This document shows positions 41,515 to 54,274 of a DNA stretch of 64,000 nt, piece after piece. Position 1 is the stretch's first letter. Each line of letters starts with the position of its first letter. The notes under the pieces were generated by a model. It saw nothing but the letters and a program-made list of their open reading frames with translations, ran no database searches and was not told the origin of the DNA. The position numbers and the translations under genes were made by a program. This stretch comes from Macrostomum hystrix (taxonomy: Eukaryota > Platyhelminthes > Macrostomidae): the NCBI GenBank assembly GCA_950097015.1, contig CATNEN010000005.1:2471501-2535500 (forward strand), given 5' to 3'.

Positions 41515-42670
41515 GTCTCCACGCACCCACCTCAAGCGGTGCCTCAACACCCACCTCCCGACGTGCCTCCACGCATCCACCTCCCGACGTGCCTCCACGC
41601 ATCCACCTCACGCCGTGCCGCCACGCATCCACCTCACGCCGTGCCTCCATGCATCCACCTCACGCCATGCCTCCATGCATCCACCTCACGCCGTGCCTTC
41701 AAGCACCCACTTCAAGCGGTGCCTCCACACCCACCTCACGCGGTGCCTCAGCACCCACCTCCCGACGTGCCTCTACGCATCCACCACACGCCGTGCCTCC
41801 AAGCACCCACCTCAAGCCGTGCCTCCACGCATCCACCTCCCGACGTGCCTCCACGCATCCACCTCACGCCGTGCCGCCACGCATCCACCTCACGCCATGC
41901 CTCCATGCATCCACCTCACGCCGTGCCTTCAAGCACCCACTTCACGCGGTGCCTCCACACCCACCTCACGCGGTGCCTCAGCACCCACCTCCCGACGTGC
42001 CTCTACGCATCCACCACACGCCGTGCCTCCAAGCACCCACCTCAAGCCGTGCCTCCACGCATCCACCTCCCGACGTGCCTCCACGCATCCACCTCACGCC
42101 GTGCCGCCACGCATCCACCTCACGCCGTGCCTCCATGCATCCCTCACGCCGTGCCTCCATGCATCCACCTCACGCCATGCCTCCATGCATCCACCTCACG
42201 CCGTGCCTTCAAGCACCCACATCACGCGGTGCCTCAGCACCCACCTCCCGACGTGCCTCCACGCATCCACCTCCCGACGTGCCTCCACGCATCCACCTCA
42301 CGCCGTGCCGCCACGCATCCACCTCACGCCGTGCCTCCATGCATCCACCTCACGCGGTGCCTCCACACCCACCTCACGCGGTGCCTCCACACCCACCTCA
42401 CGCGGTGCCTCCACACCCACCTCACGCGGTGCCTCAACACCCACCTCCCGACGTGCCTCTACGCATCCACCTCACGCCGTGCCTCCAAGCACCCACCTCA
42501 AGCCGTGCCTCCACACATTCACCTCATGACGTGCCTTCAAGCACCCACCTCACGCCGTGCCTCTAAGCACTTACCTCACGCCGTGTCTCCAAGCAACCAC
42601 CTCACGACGTGCCTTCAAGCACCCACCTCACGCCGTGCCACCAAGCACCCACCTCACGCCGTGGCTCAAC
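41515..42670. repeat. 26-bp G+C-rich minisatellite
   Basis: About 44 copies of a 26-bp unit containing CATCCACCTCACGCCGTGCC. It includes a larger repeated block (41691 onward recurs at 41921). It is open in all three plus frames because the units lack stops. Confidence 0.96.
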
Positions 42671-42689
42671 GCATAGTTTTTTAAAATAA

Positions 42690-44170
42690 AACAGAATGTC
42701 GTCCGAAACAAGCGAAAAAGCGAATTGCGTACTTTGGTTCAAGCAGCCACTTATTATAATTTACAAGGACTAATTGTTAAGTGTTTCATAGAATCAAAAT
42801 ATTTATTTCAAAAAACATAAAATTCAGGCATAATTGACGTTATCAAACTAAAGTCTGACGTTTCAGCAATAGAAAGAGCAATTTAAGTGAAGTTTTTGTT
42901 CTAATTTAGAACAAAGGAAGACATTCGTAAAGTAATCTGGAAATTTCATTCAGAAACCTGTCACGAAGAAGGAAAACAATGACAATAGGTAAAAAATATT
43001 GAAAGTAGACACATTTTTTCTAGTCTTCATTTTATGCAAGATAAAATTCTATCAGGCAAACTGGTTAAGAATTCTTGAAAATTATCTGTAGTACCATTTA
43101 CCAATAACGAAAGCTACAAAACCTACTCATGCATACATTTTCGAACAAATGCTGGATTTAAACTACTTCTAAGTAGTAATCCGAGAGTTAATCACCTGTT
43201 GAAAAAGTTGTTAGTCAAAAAGGTTTGGTAAAATGTACGAAAAAGATAATTTTGTTTTGAATATGAAGCCACGGAACCAGAACTTTTTGGGCGCTCATAA
43301 CTTTCTATCTACTCAAAACTACTGTTAGTAAAGCAAAAAATCTATCAGAGAATACGTTAAGCACAGAAGGAAAGTGTGAAATTAATCAGTTTTATATTTA
43401 TATATGATTTAAGTTACAGCACGTTGACGAAAAAAATGCATCGTCTAAAAAAGCGATCGAATAAAAACACATTTATAGTAATTTTAGTGCAACAGTAAGT
43501 TGAAAGCAAATAAAAGGTAAATGTAAAACATTACAAGTTTTGGTTACCAAATAAACCGTACATGGCAAATTTCTGAATATATATTTTATATCATGAAGAT
43601 AGATTATGAAAATAATTCAGCAGCAAACATATGACTATATGAGAAAATAGGAACGATTGGAGGAGAGAATAGTAAATAATGAGATGTGATCATTGGGAGT
43701 ATTGGGAGGAGAAACTAGTGAAGAGTGACAAAGGAGAATAGGGAAGATTTAGAAGGGAAGAAAGACTAGCGGCAGAGTGAAGTCGTTTATATTACTTGAT
43801 CATAATAATAAAACACCAAAGCATATTCGAAACATTGGGAAATAACCACAAAGGGCTGAGCCTAACACGAGCAACAATGCGAAAAAAACAATGACATAAA
43901 TTTTTTGATCCTAAACAGTATCTGCAAAATATACATCTGAGCAACAATTATTATTAACAAACAAAGTTGACAAAATTTTAACATTAAAAAAACTCGTGAA
44001 TGAAGACCAGAATAAAATATTGACAATTCTGCCAATTAATTCAGTAATGCAATTCATTGTTAAGAGGTTAAGTACATAGGCATGAAATTTATTAAAACCC
44101 TGATTTTAGAATTAAACAACAGGTTCAACTTTTGTGGTATCTTTCAAGTTTTTTCTGTTATGGGTCCAGT
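42690..44170. other. Intergenic A+T-rich stretch
   Basis: About 1.5 kb without an ORF, array or mobile element that I can recognise. Confidence 0.6.
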
Positions 44171-44177
44171 CTGAGAA

Positions 44178-44888
44178 ACAAATACCTGAAGGTCTAGGAA
44201 CGGGGTACTTGAAGTTCTAGGAAACGAGTACCTGAAGGTCTAGGAACGGGGTACCTGAAGTTCTAGGAAACGAGTACCTGAACGTCTAGGAACGGGGTAC
44301 CTGAAGTTCTAGGAAACGAGTACCTGAAGGTCTAGGAACGGGGTACCTGAAGTTCTAGGAAACGAGTACCTGAAGGTCTAGGAACGGGGTACTTGAAGTT
44401 CTAGGAAACGAGTACCTGAAGGTCTAGGAACGGGGTACTGGAAGTTCTAGGAAACGAGTACCTGAAGGTCTAGGAACGGGGTACCTGAAGTTCTAGGAAA
44501 CGAGTACCTGAAGGCCTAGGAACGGGTACTTGAAGTTCTAGGAAACGAGTACCTGAAGGTCTAGGAACGGGGTATCTGAAGTTCTAGGAAACGAGTACCT
44601 GAAGGTCTAGGAACGGGGTACTTGAAGTTCTAGGAAACGAGTACCTGAAGGCCTAGGAACGGGTACTTGAAGTTCTAGGAAACGAGTACCTGAAGGTCTA
44701 GGAACGGGGTACCTGAAGTTCTAGGAAACGAGTACCTGAAGGTCTAGGAACGGGGTACTTGAAGTTCTAGGAAACGAGTACCTGAAGGTCTAGGAACGGG
44801 GTACTTGAAGTTCTAGGAAACGAGTACCTGAAGGTCTAGGAACGGGGTATTTAAAGTTCTAGCAAACGAGTACCTGAAGGTCTAGGAT
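44178..44888. repeat. 46-bp higher-order minisatellite (23+23)
   Basis: About 15 dimers of GAACGGGGTACCTGAAGTTC-TAG and GAAACGAGTACCTGAAGGTC-TAG. The two 23-bp halves alternate strictly. It lies about 110 bases 3' of the GT31 stop codon. Confidence 0.97.
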
Positions 44889-45003
44889 GTAGTGCAACTT
44901 TTAAATAATGTGATAAAAACATCCACAATATGTAAAAGAATGAAAACAAACAAGTAAATCATGATTGGTATGGTAGATTTTTCCTACTCTTCAGTGTTTC
45001 GAC

Positions 45004-48000
45004 TCACAAAGTCAAAACGCATTCCAATGGTAATCGATTTTCTGCGCCAGTTCGATTGAGAATCTCTGACCAAGCGGCGCGCAATTTGTCGGCACTATTA
45101 GCATAGCCGTGACTAGCAATCATGCCTTGAAAGCTGGGCGTTCCAGGATACACCGGACTAAAACTATAGATTCTTTCGGCGTGAAGCGGCACTATGCGCA
45201 ATTTGTGCATCAATATGCCCAGAAACACGTCGTCGAAGCGAAGGTATCTGAATGGAGCAAATTATATTATATAAAAAGTATCTGACTTAGATTGAAAACA
45301 CTTCCGCGTTCGGCGAATAATTTCATATTATTCGCTTTTAAATAATTATTCAATTATCTTTACCTAGCAATTACCTACAATACCTATGCTATAAACAATT
45401 GTTTCGCCGGATAAACACTAATAATTGTCAGAGTGTAAACTATATACTTATATATACCATGTAATTATACACCATCTATGCATACAGCTTGTAACTAGCA
45501 ACTAAATTACAACTGTTGGCTTAAGTAGCTACAAGTAGGTTAGTTACACCTACGGATTAGGATTACCTGTGAGTTACACGTACGGATTAGGATTACCTGT
45601 GAGTTACACCTACGGATTAGGATTACCTGTGAGTTACACGTACGGATTAGGATTACCTGTGAGTTAGACCTACGGATTAGGATTACCTGTGAGTTACACG
45701 TACGGATTAGGATTACCTGTGAGTTACACCTACGGATTAGGATTACCTGTGAGTTACACGTACGGATTAGGATTACCTGTGAGTTACACCTACGGATTGG
45801 GATTAACTGTTAGTTACACGTACGGATTAGGATTACCTGTGAGTTACACCTACGGATTGGGATTAACTGTTAGTTACACGTACGGATTAGGATTACCTGA
45901 GTTACACCTACGGATTAGGATTAACTGTGAGTTACACCTACGGATTAGGATTACCTGTGAGTTACACCTACGGATTAGGATTACCTGTGAGTTACACCTA
46001 CGGATTAGGATTACCTGTGAGTTACACCTACGGATTAGGATTAACTGTGAGTTACACCTACGGATTAGGATTAACTGTGAGTTACACCTACGGATTAGGA
46101 TTACCTGTGAGTTACACCTACGGATTAGGATTACCTGTGAGTTACACCTACGGATTAGGATTACCTGTGAGTTACACCTACGGATTAGGATTAACTGTGA
46201 GTTACACCTACGGATTAGGATTAACTGTGAGTTACACCTACGGATTAGGATTACCTGTGAGTTACACCTACGGATTAGGATTACCTGTGAGTTACACCTA
46301 CGGATTAGGATTAACTGTGAGTTACACGTACGTATTAGGATTAACTGTGAGTTACACGTACGGATTAGGATTAACTGTGAGTTACACGTACGGATTAGGA
46401 TTACCTGTGAGTTACAAGCCAGATAATCTGAGCCCTTTCTCACCTGGTGTATTCCATTGCAATGCTAAAATCCCTGATGATCGGCATAGACACTAGGAAG
46501 GCCCCTGCCGATACATAGGCCGGATACATCGGCCAGGGATATTCCCGGAATGAGATTAGCCAGCGACTTTGGGGATTACGCTTTGGCGCCTTGCGGACCG
46601 GAGCGGCGTTGCGCCAAACAAAGCCAGCCATTGTGCCGGCGTAGGACTCGGCTGGAATAGCCTCGGCGAAGCGAATCAGATTCAGCGGGTTTATTACGTA
46701 GTCGTCGTCTAGGAAGAAGCCAAATCTGGGATTTATAGGAAGAAGTGGGGATAAATTTGGTAGAAAAATTATGCATCAACGAAAATTGTGAGTTAAATAC
46801 GATCGAATTGTGAAAATTGGATGGATAAAATACAATCATATGGGATCGGTGAGGAAAAATGGGATCCAATGGGAATAATAGAATGGAATGGGGTAAAATG
46901 GGATCTTATGGGTAAAAATAGGATCGAATGGGGAAAATTAGGAACAAATAGAGGAAAATTTGAGCAAATGGGGAAAATGGGGACGAATGATGGAAAATGG
47001 GATCGAATGATGAAAAATGGGATCGAATGATGAAAAATGGGATCTAATGATGGAAAATGGGATCGAATGATAGAAAATGGGATCGAATGATGAAAAATGG
47101 GATCGAATGATAGAAAATGGGATCGAATGATGAAAAATGGGATCGAATGATAGAAAATGGGAACGAATGATGGAAAATGGGATCGAATGATGAAAAATGG
47201 GATCGAATGATGGAAAATGGGATCGAATGATGGAAAATGGGATCGAATGATGGAAAATGGGATCGAATGATGAAAAATGGGATCGAATGATGAAAAATGG
47301 GATCTAATGATGGAAAATGGGATCGAATGATAGAAAATGGGATCGAATGATGAAAAATGGGATCGAATGATAGAAAATGGGATCGAATGATGAAAAATGG
47401 GATCGAATGATAGAAAATGGGAACGAATGATGGAAAATGGGATCGAATGATGAAAAATGGGATCGAATGATGGAAAATGGGATCGAATGATGGAAAATGG
47501 GATCGAATGATGAAAAATGGGATCGAATGATGGAAAATGGGATCGAATGATAGAAAATGGGATCGAATGATAGAAAATGGGATCAATTGATGAAAAATGG
47601 GATCGAATGATGGAAAATGGGATCGAATGATGAAAAATGGGATCGAATGATAGAAAATGGGAACGAATGATGGAAAATGGGATCGAATGATGAAAAATGG
47701 GATCGAATGATGGAAAATGGGATCGAATGATGGAAAATGGCATCGAATGATGAAAAATGGGATCGAATGATGGAAAATGGGATTGAATGATGGAAAATGG
47801 GATCGAATGATGGAAAATGGGATTGAATGATGGAAAATGGGATCGAATGATGGAGAATGGGATCGAATGATAGAAAATGGGAACGAATGATGGAAAATGG
47901 GATCGAATGATGAAAAATGGGATCGAATGATGGAAAATGGGATCGAATGATGGAAAATGGCATCGAATGATGAAAAATGGAATCGAATGATGGAAAATGG

Positions 48001-49434
48001 GATTGAATGATGGAAAATGGGATCGAATGATGGAAAATTGGATTGAATGATGGAAAATGGAATCGAATGATGGAGAATGGGATCGAATGATAGAAAATGG
48101 GAACGAATGATAGAAAATGGGAACGAATGATAGAAAATGGGAACGAATGATAGAAAATGGGATCGAACGATGGAAAATGGGATCGAATGATGGAAAATGG
48201 GATCGAATGATGGAAAATGGGATTGAATGATGGAAAATGGGATCGAATGATGAAATATGGGATCGAATGATAGAAAATGGGATCGAATGATAGAAAATGG
48301 GATTGAATGATGGAAAATGGGATCGAATGATGGAAAATGGGATCGAATGATGGAAAATGGGGTCGAATGGTGGAAAATGGGTTCGAATGATGAAAATGGG
48401 ATATAATGATGGAAAATGGGGTCGAATGGTGAAAAATGGGAACGAATGGGGTGAAACGGGATAAAACTAGGATATTACGAGCTAGAAAGGGAACAGACGA
48501 TTTATTTTGAGCTATACCTACGAACAGAGATATCGATAATTCGATAATAATAAATCAAAGAAACAAGTTAAACCCACCTGGCTCCTTGACAGTGCGCTAT
48601 CATCCAGTTAAAGCTAGCCATCATTTTCAAAGTATTATTAAAATAGTGATCAACAAAATCTGCTTGAACAATATCGCCGTACTGTTTGACTTCATTAGAC
48701 AGTTTATCAGTATATTCGGTGCCTTTGGAGTCGCCTGATTTAGGCTGGCCGACCATGAACACTCGCCTGATTGCAGCAGTTGGCGAACTATAATGAGAGT
48801 CAGGCAATGTACCGCTGCCACTAATAGAAGACGAAGACGGCCAACAATTGAAATTAGCCCAAGTTTCTCGTATCAATTGTCGCTGCTCAAAGTGCGGCAA
48901 TGCAGATTTAATAACAAGGACTATTAACGGTTGCTGCTGCTGCTGCTGCTGTTGCCGTATTCTATTTTTAGTGCCGCTAGTTTTATTGGACTTGTAACAG
49001 AGGTCGCCAATATTAATCGGATAGTGAAACGGGTATCGATTGATTGGCGCCACACTAATTGGAAAATTGTGCCGGACACGACTAACTAGATGCACCATAT
49101 CCACTAATAGAGGATATCTAAAGTCTTCGCTACCAATGTGTACCAAATCTTTGTTAGTATCGTTGTCAACTCTCAGATAGACATTGTACTCTGGCAGAGC
49201 TAAGATGGCGTCCAACGGATTAGGCTTAGCCGGTCCAGGCTTAGGCTTAGCCGTATTAGCGAATGTAAAATAACTAATAAGTATAGTACTGTGTATACAC
49301 AGGATGATAAATACAACAAGGAAGGCGGGATTTTTCACTACTTCGCAGCAGATTTCTCCGCACACAACAATACAGGAGCCGCATTGATGCACTGGTGCGC
49401 ACAGACAGCGAAGAACGCGCTTAATTGGCAGCAT
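45004..49434 (-). CDS. GT31 beta-1,3-galactosyltransferase-like enzyme
   Basis: Exons on the minus strand: 48578-49434, 46444-46725 and 45004-45247, joined in phase 2, giving 460 residues. It is a type II Golgi membrane protein: a cysteine-rich cytosolic start, a membrane segment at about 37-58 (AFLVVFIILCIHSTILISYF), a stem, then the catalytic part. GT31 marks are LIRETWAN after IVLVIKSA, MVGQ, the metal-binding FFLDDDYVINP at the start of exon 2, YPAYVSAGAFLVS, and RFDDVFLGILM in exon 3, where most relatives have Glu-Asp-Val. It would transfer a beta-1,3-linked sugar, probably galactose or GlcNAc, onto glycans; the acceptor is not predictable. Unusual: eight Gln lie directly before the catalytic domain. 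Both introns are mostly minisatellite. Confidence 0.94.
45538..46415. repeat. 30-bp minisatellite in GT31 intron 2
   Basis: About 29 copies of a 30-bp unit containing GAGTTACACCTACGGATTAG, then GATTACCTGT or GATTAACTGT. In the first third ACC and ACG units alternate, making a 60-bp period. Confidence 0.98.
46985..48465. repeat. 20-bp minisatellite in GT31 intron 1
   Basis: About 74 copies of GATCGAATGATGGAAAATGG with TAG, TGA or GAACG variants. The reverse complement reads as Ser-Ile-Pro-Phe type repeats; these are not genes. Confidence 0.98.
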
Positions 49435-49648
49435 TCAAATTCCTAGAATTTGCTTTTTCAGAAGCAGATTCCGGAAGGCGACCAGTTAAATATGCTCTTC
49501 TTTGCTTCAAAAAAGACACCTTTTCACGCGAGGACTTATTCTTTGGATTGTCACTATTTTTGTACTCGTTGCTGAAACAAATTACGAATTTTTTTAAAAT
49601 GTATATTCTTTAGAAAGAAACTTTGTCCTTGAGTATTTGCATCTAGTA

Positions 49649-49945
49649 GGGGTTGTAGCCCAGTGGTTAGAGCGTCTGACTCACGACTTAAATGTTAAAG
49701 GTTCGATTCCCGATTCAATTGGAACAATATGCGGCCTTTAGCAAATCAGTTAACTCTGCTTTGTTCAGTTCAGTTCACCCAGTTCAGTTCACCCAGCTGT
49801 TAAACTGGTACCAGCATTAGCTGGGGTAATTGAGGGTGGGTGTAGAGTCCCCACAGTCCATGGACTGAACAGCCGTACGCAGCCTTCAGATGCGTCGCGC
49901 AATAGCTATGGTGTCAAGTGGCACGCAAAACACTGTTCCAAATCG
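49649..49945 (+). mobile_element. SINE family B, copy 1
   Basis: The tRNA-like head has GTAGCCCAGTGGTTAGAGCG and the B box AGGTTCGATTCCCG. The body contains ACCCAGCTGTTAAACTGGTA, GAGGGTGGGTG and GTCCATGGACTGAACAGCCG. The acceptor stem does not pair, so it is not a tRNA gene. It lies between the GT31 and OCIA genes. Confidence 0.88.
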
Positions 49946-49949
49946 AGAA

Positions 49950-50300
49950 GCTAATTATCTATTAGTCTATGGCCAAAGCCAAGCGAGAGATAGTCTACTC
50001 TAATGAATCAGTGGAAATGTTGATCTCAAAAAGTCCTTAATAGCGTACATAACATGCCAACTTCTTCTAACTAGGGGAAATTAAAATTAATATTAAAATA
50101 AGAAACGACAATAAACAAGTATTGAAACAAAATAATTAACTACTTCGCAGTGTCCATCCGTTCAATGTAAATGATTTTAGTCTTTAAATCAGATGATATT
50201 GTTTTTAACACAAATACTAATTTATGTTATGCAGTAGTTTTTCTGACTACAAAAACAGAAAGTACGGCTAAAATAAGTTAATGCTTAAATATATAAACCT
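49950..50300. other. Short intergenic stretch
   Basis: A+T-rich and probably the 3' flank of the OCIA-domain gene. Nothing else recognised. Confidence 0.5.
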
Positions 50301-50332
50301 TTCATCTGTGAAAGTCATTACAAACAATTCGT

Positions 50333-51019
50333 TTAGTCTTTCTGAGATCTAAACCTACTACTTGATGTGTAATCTTCGTCCCACATTCTCTGCTGCTGCT
50401 GCTGCTGCCGCTGATCAGTCTGATTATTTTGACGACGCTCGTCATAATCGTAGTCGCCACCAACTGGCTGTTGGTACTGATCGCTGACAGAACCGTAGCC
50501 ATACTCTGGCCGGTACGGTGTGTCAGGGGGCGAGCGCTGCTGCTGCTGCTGCTGCTGCTGTTGCTGCGACCTCTGCTGAGAAGAAGATAGCGGAGGTGGC
50601 GGTGGCGGGTCTGACAAGTCGGGTACAATCGACTGATTGTCCAACGAGATGTCTTGCTTCATCTGCGACTGCTGCTGTCCAAAGCGCTGCTGCTGCTGGT
50701 GCTGCTGGTCAGGTTGACGCTTTGTTAACATGGCCTTAACAGCACTCTGCGTTTCATCTAAATCTTTAAATTTCTCTCGACAGACGTTTAAATAAGAAAC
50801 TCGGCCGAGCACATTGCCGGCAATGGCGGCGCCAAGATATCGGGCCACTATAAATCGTTTATAATGGCCCATGCGATGACGCCAGAAGGTCATTACGCAC
50901 AGGGCCGCACTAAATGGTATGCAGCGCCTATAAAAACTCTCTTGGCCGCATTGACGCAACAGTTCCCTATCTAGATCGGTTAGGGTTATGTCGCCGCTGC
51001 GATTGGTGCCAGGAAGTGC
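50333..51019 (-). CDS. OCIAD1: OCIA-domain protein, last exon (start exon not found)
   Basis: One exon of 229 codons including the stop at 50333, entered through an acceptor (ttcag) at 51020, reading ALPGTNRSGDITLTDLDREL at its start. The OCIA domain spans about residues 12-100: RQCGQESFYRRCIPFSAAL, a hydrophobic hairpin, and GRVSYLNVCREKFKDLDET, matching the conserved ESF-R--P and GKxSY-C-EKF pattern. The C-terminal half is disordered, with Gln runs (up to ten), six prolines in a row and Tyr/Asp-rich blocks. OCIAD proteins sit in inner mitochondrial and endosomal membranes and affect respiratory complex assembly and signalling. The upstream exon with the start codon is somewhere above 51020; I could not identify it. 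OCIAD1 versus OCIAD2 is not resolved; the long tail favours OCIAD1. Confidence 0.87.
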   Translation of the reverse strand, partial: ALPGTNRSGDITLTDLDRELLRQCGQESFYRRCIPFSAALCVMTFWRHRMGHYKRFIVARYLGAAIAGNVLGRVSYLNVCREKFKDLDETQSAVKAMLTKRQPDQQHQQQQRFGQQQSQMKQDISLDNQSIVPDLSDPPPPPPLSSSQQRSQQQQQQQQQQRSPPDTPYRPEYGYGSVSDQYQQPVGGDYDYDERRQNNQTDQRQQQQQQRMWDEDYTSSSRFRSQKD

Positions 51020-52562
51020 CTGAAATTATATAACAATTCACTTTTTAACCATGAAGCCTGCATACATTTTCTGTAACTTAATAACTATGTCCAAAAGTCT
51101 GAAAGGTGCAAGTTTGATTGCTCGAGTTTTTACATAGTATTTAGCATACAATTGAATCCACCAAAAAATAGGCTGCTTTACTCAGAAGCACCGAAAGTAA
51201 GCATCTAAAAAAACATCCCGATTCATTGCTTTTTGACTTGTAAGGAAGCATCTCAATTCGGAAGAATCAAGAAAAGAAATGTAGAACTGCAATCAGGATT
51301 CAGGTTTTCAGACTGCAAAATTCCTACATTTTAGTCTACCGCTAGCACGTAAAATCCGGGTGAGATGATGTCACAATTATGTACTCGCCAAATCTCATTG
51401 TGTGTCCTCCAAAAGTAAAATACTGCAGTTGCAGCTTATTTGCTTCAGTCTTCACTCACATTCAATTAATTATAGACAATTAATGCTTCCAGACTTTTAC
51501 AAGTTGAACTCAAGAGCAAACTAAGCTGCAAGGTGCAAAGCACTCGTTGCAGTGCCAATTAGCCAGAATGAGCTTGTTGAACCGCCGGTGCTTTAAAAAA
51601 CTTGCAAAAACAAATGACAAACAAATTAGCCACCTCAGCCGAGCGACGCTGAGAATTTAAGGGAGGCAACGCTGCCACAAAGCGAAGATCAGGATAAGAC
51701 ACGCTGCGCATTTGTCCCAGCTTACAAAGTGCCTATTTGCTGGCATTGTGTCCAATACACGACGTCTAATACTCGCGTTGTGTAATCAAAGTAAACAAAG
51801 AAAATAGAAAATACAGCAACAAGCCAACTAGTGAGAAAACAATATTAAATTTTGCTTATTTATTTAGCTCCAGTCTAAAATTTAAAGCTATTTTAAGGGG
51901 CTGACAAAAAATAGTTTTTGGTTCAATGTTTTATTAGTTCCAACAGTATATAGCTACATAAATTGGACTATACTAGCTAGGACTACAAAAAATACTTTGT
52001 CATTTATTATTTTCCAAAAACATTTTCTTAGAATCTCTATTTCCGATTTAAATGAGTTGCAGATAATAAGTTTTCTGAAGTTAAAAATTTGATCAATAAA
52101 ATGAACAACATGATTCTTAACTTTTAATAATAGGCCTATTTCTTAACAGATAATCACTGAACAACCAACATAGGATAGGAGACAGTACAGGACCATAGGG
52201 CATAGAGTGATACATATTCTATAATATTAATATTAGGTGTTAATATAGCAAGCTTGCATACATACAGTGAGTAGATAAAATGAGAGAATATAAACTGCAG
52301 CATGCTGTCTGGGAGCATATATGTCTATATATAATACATATTATTACTACCCCTTTAAGTTTTCCATAGATTAAAATATGGGCTAGGCTAACTGCAACTG
52401 GCACTAAACTGTAGGCCTAATACAAATTTGTAATACAATGTAATACAATACAATGCAATACATTTTAAGTCATTAAAATAAGCAGTATGTGATAATAACT
52501 AATATATTTATTTACTTCTTAGCATGCATGTTACAGCCTAGTCTAGCATATCTCGGAAAATG

Positions 52563-52593
<31 letters not shown>

Positions 52594-54260
52594 TATATAT
52601 ATAAGTAAATTGTACATACGATACTTGCGCGGCATCAAAACTAATTAAAATGAAGAAGTATAGATCGTGTTTAAACAAGAATTCAGAAAAAAACAAATAC
52701 TCACTTCATTCTGGCATTAAAAGATAAAATATTACCAGGGAAGTTGCAGACGGTACCAATTAGATTTATATACATTTGCCAGAATTGAAAATATGTAATA
52801 TTAAATGACATAAGGCTGAATTTTCACGTTTCAATTATTTGTGTTGTAAACACTCTCGTTCGTAACTTTTTAAACTGCAGCTATTATTTGAGCTAATATT
52901 ACACATTTTTTCCGATCAAACTTTACTTCCACATAATTTCTTTATCGTGCTCCCACTTATATTACCAAAAACTTGCTTTTGAATAGCTTGATAAATATAC
53001 TTCATCTCTTTATTTTGCTTAGTAACTTTTCCAAGATCACTAATTAATTACTACTACTAATGTTTATACAGATCGGGGATGCTGCACCGTGAACATTCTC
53101 TCCTTCACCTTTATCATAAAGGATTATGTAAATCTGAGAGTTGCAAGAAAAAAGTACATTAGAACAACATTCTTATTAGCAAGCGCATTTTTTAATTTTA
53201 GTCATCCTCGCATGCATTCTGGTTTACTCTGCTACTCATAATAGAACATTAGGCGCATGGACATTTTTGATGGTAAAAATAGCTTTTTGGGGGACAAGTT
53301 TACCGAAATGTTTCAACAGCCTCAATAGTAAATCGCTCTTTCGAACTAATTAGTATTTTTTAGACAAAATAAGCATAATTCTTCACTAGAGCGCCAAAAG
53401 TGTAGAGTTAAATATCTAGCTGCATATATAGAGCCTTGATTGTCTCATATTGAAAAGAAGAAAAACCAAATAATATAAATCTATCCGAATTGTGCAATGC
53501 GGCATTGAAGTTCTCATCTTGATTTTATTGCCCCCGCATTTCCAACTTTATGCAAACATTTATACACCAACACAGCTAGAAAAAGAATAAAGGCAGTGCT
53601 AGCAATTTTTTTCAACCCTGATCTGCACAAACACACCCTTCTGTGTTGGCGCCTGATTGTCGCCTGAACCTCCCATTTCTGTGCGTGTGTGTGTGCGCGT
53701 GATGTGTTGCCGGCCATGCATGGTGTATAGGATTTTTTCTCTTCTCTGTCAGCAAAAAGCGACCCCCCGCCACCGCCGCCACCGCCGCTGCCGCCGCCAC
53801 CGCCGCCCTGTTGTCGCCGTGTCAGCTATTGTATTATTCCTTCTATCTCGGCGGCGGCGGCGGCGGACCTCACAGCTGCAGCCGCTGACGCCGCCACAGC
53901 CGCCGCGCCATACGTGGCAGTACAACAAACGCCTGACCCTTATCGGTACGCGCACACACATTCTGCAGTATATTATAGAAAAATCGACAATAAATAAAAA
54001 GACAGAAGATCAAAAGAGACAGGATGGGGCAGATCGTATGTGGTGTGAATTTAGAAATCATTCTATCATCTGCTGTGCTTTATTCCGCAATTAGATGGAA
54101 CTGTTCACTCCTTTTTTGGCGCCAGCAATTCTCACCTCTCACCTCTCTTTAAACATTATTTTGTGCGCCTCGAGGCCAGCACCCGCAGCTGTCTGAACTT
54201 TACTTTTTATCTAATTGTCAGCATTCTTTTAGACGAACAAATCAAAGCTTAACTCAGATT
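51020..54260. other. Intron or upstream region of the OCIA gene and intergenic DNA
   Basis: Mostly A+T-rich unique DNA with (TA)n near 52563-52602. A G+C-rich block at about 53640-53960 has CCGCCAC and GGCGGC triplet runs and CA/TG repeats; it could be a CpG-type promoter or first exon, but I find no supported coding exon. Confidence 0.5.
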
Positions 54261-54274
54261 ATTAACTTGATTTT

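Noticed and set aside
41489-42684. Open frames of 325-381 codons in three plus frames
   Set aside because: They are produced by the 26-bp G+C-rich array; all three frames are open equally, and no start context or splice signal singles one out.
45689-47963. Repetitive frames in both orientations within the GT31 gene
   Set aside because: They lie in introns between well-matched GT31 exons and follow the 30-bp and 20-bp units.
49649-49725. tRNA gene
   Set aside because: A and B boxes are present but the acceptor stem does not pair and a second, opposite copy has the same long body; it is a SINE head.
53657-54094. 145-codon plus-strand frame in the G+C-rich block
   Set aside because: Arg/His/Pro-rich low-complexity product from triplet repeats, no domain, and the opposite strand is open too.
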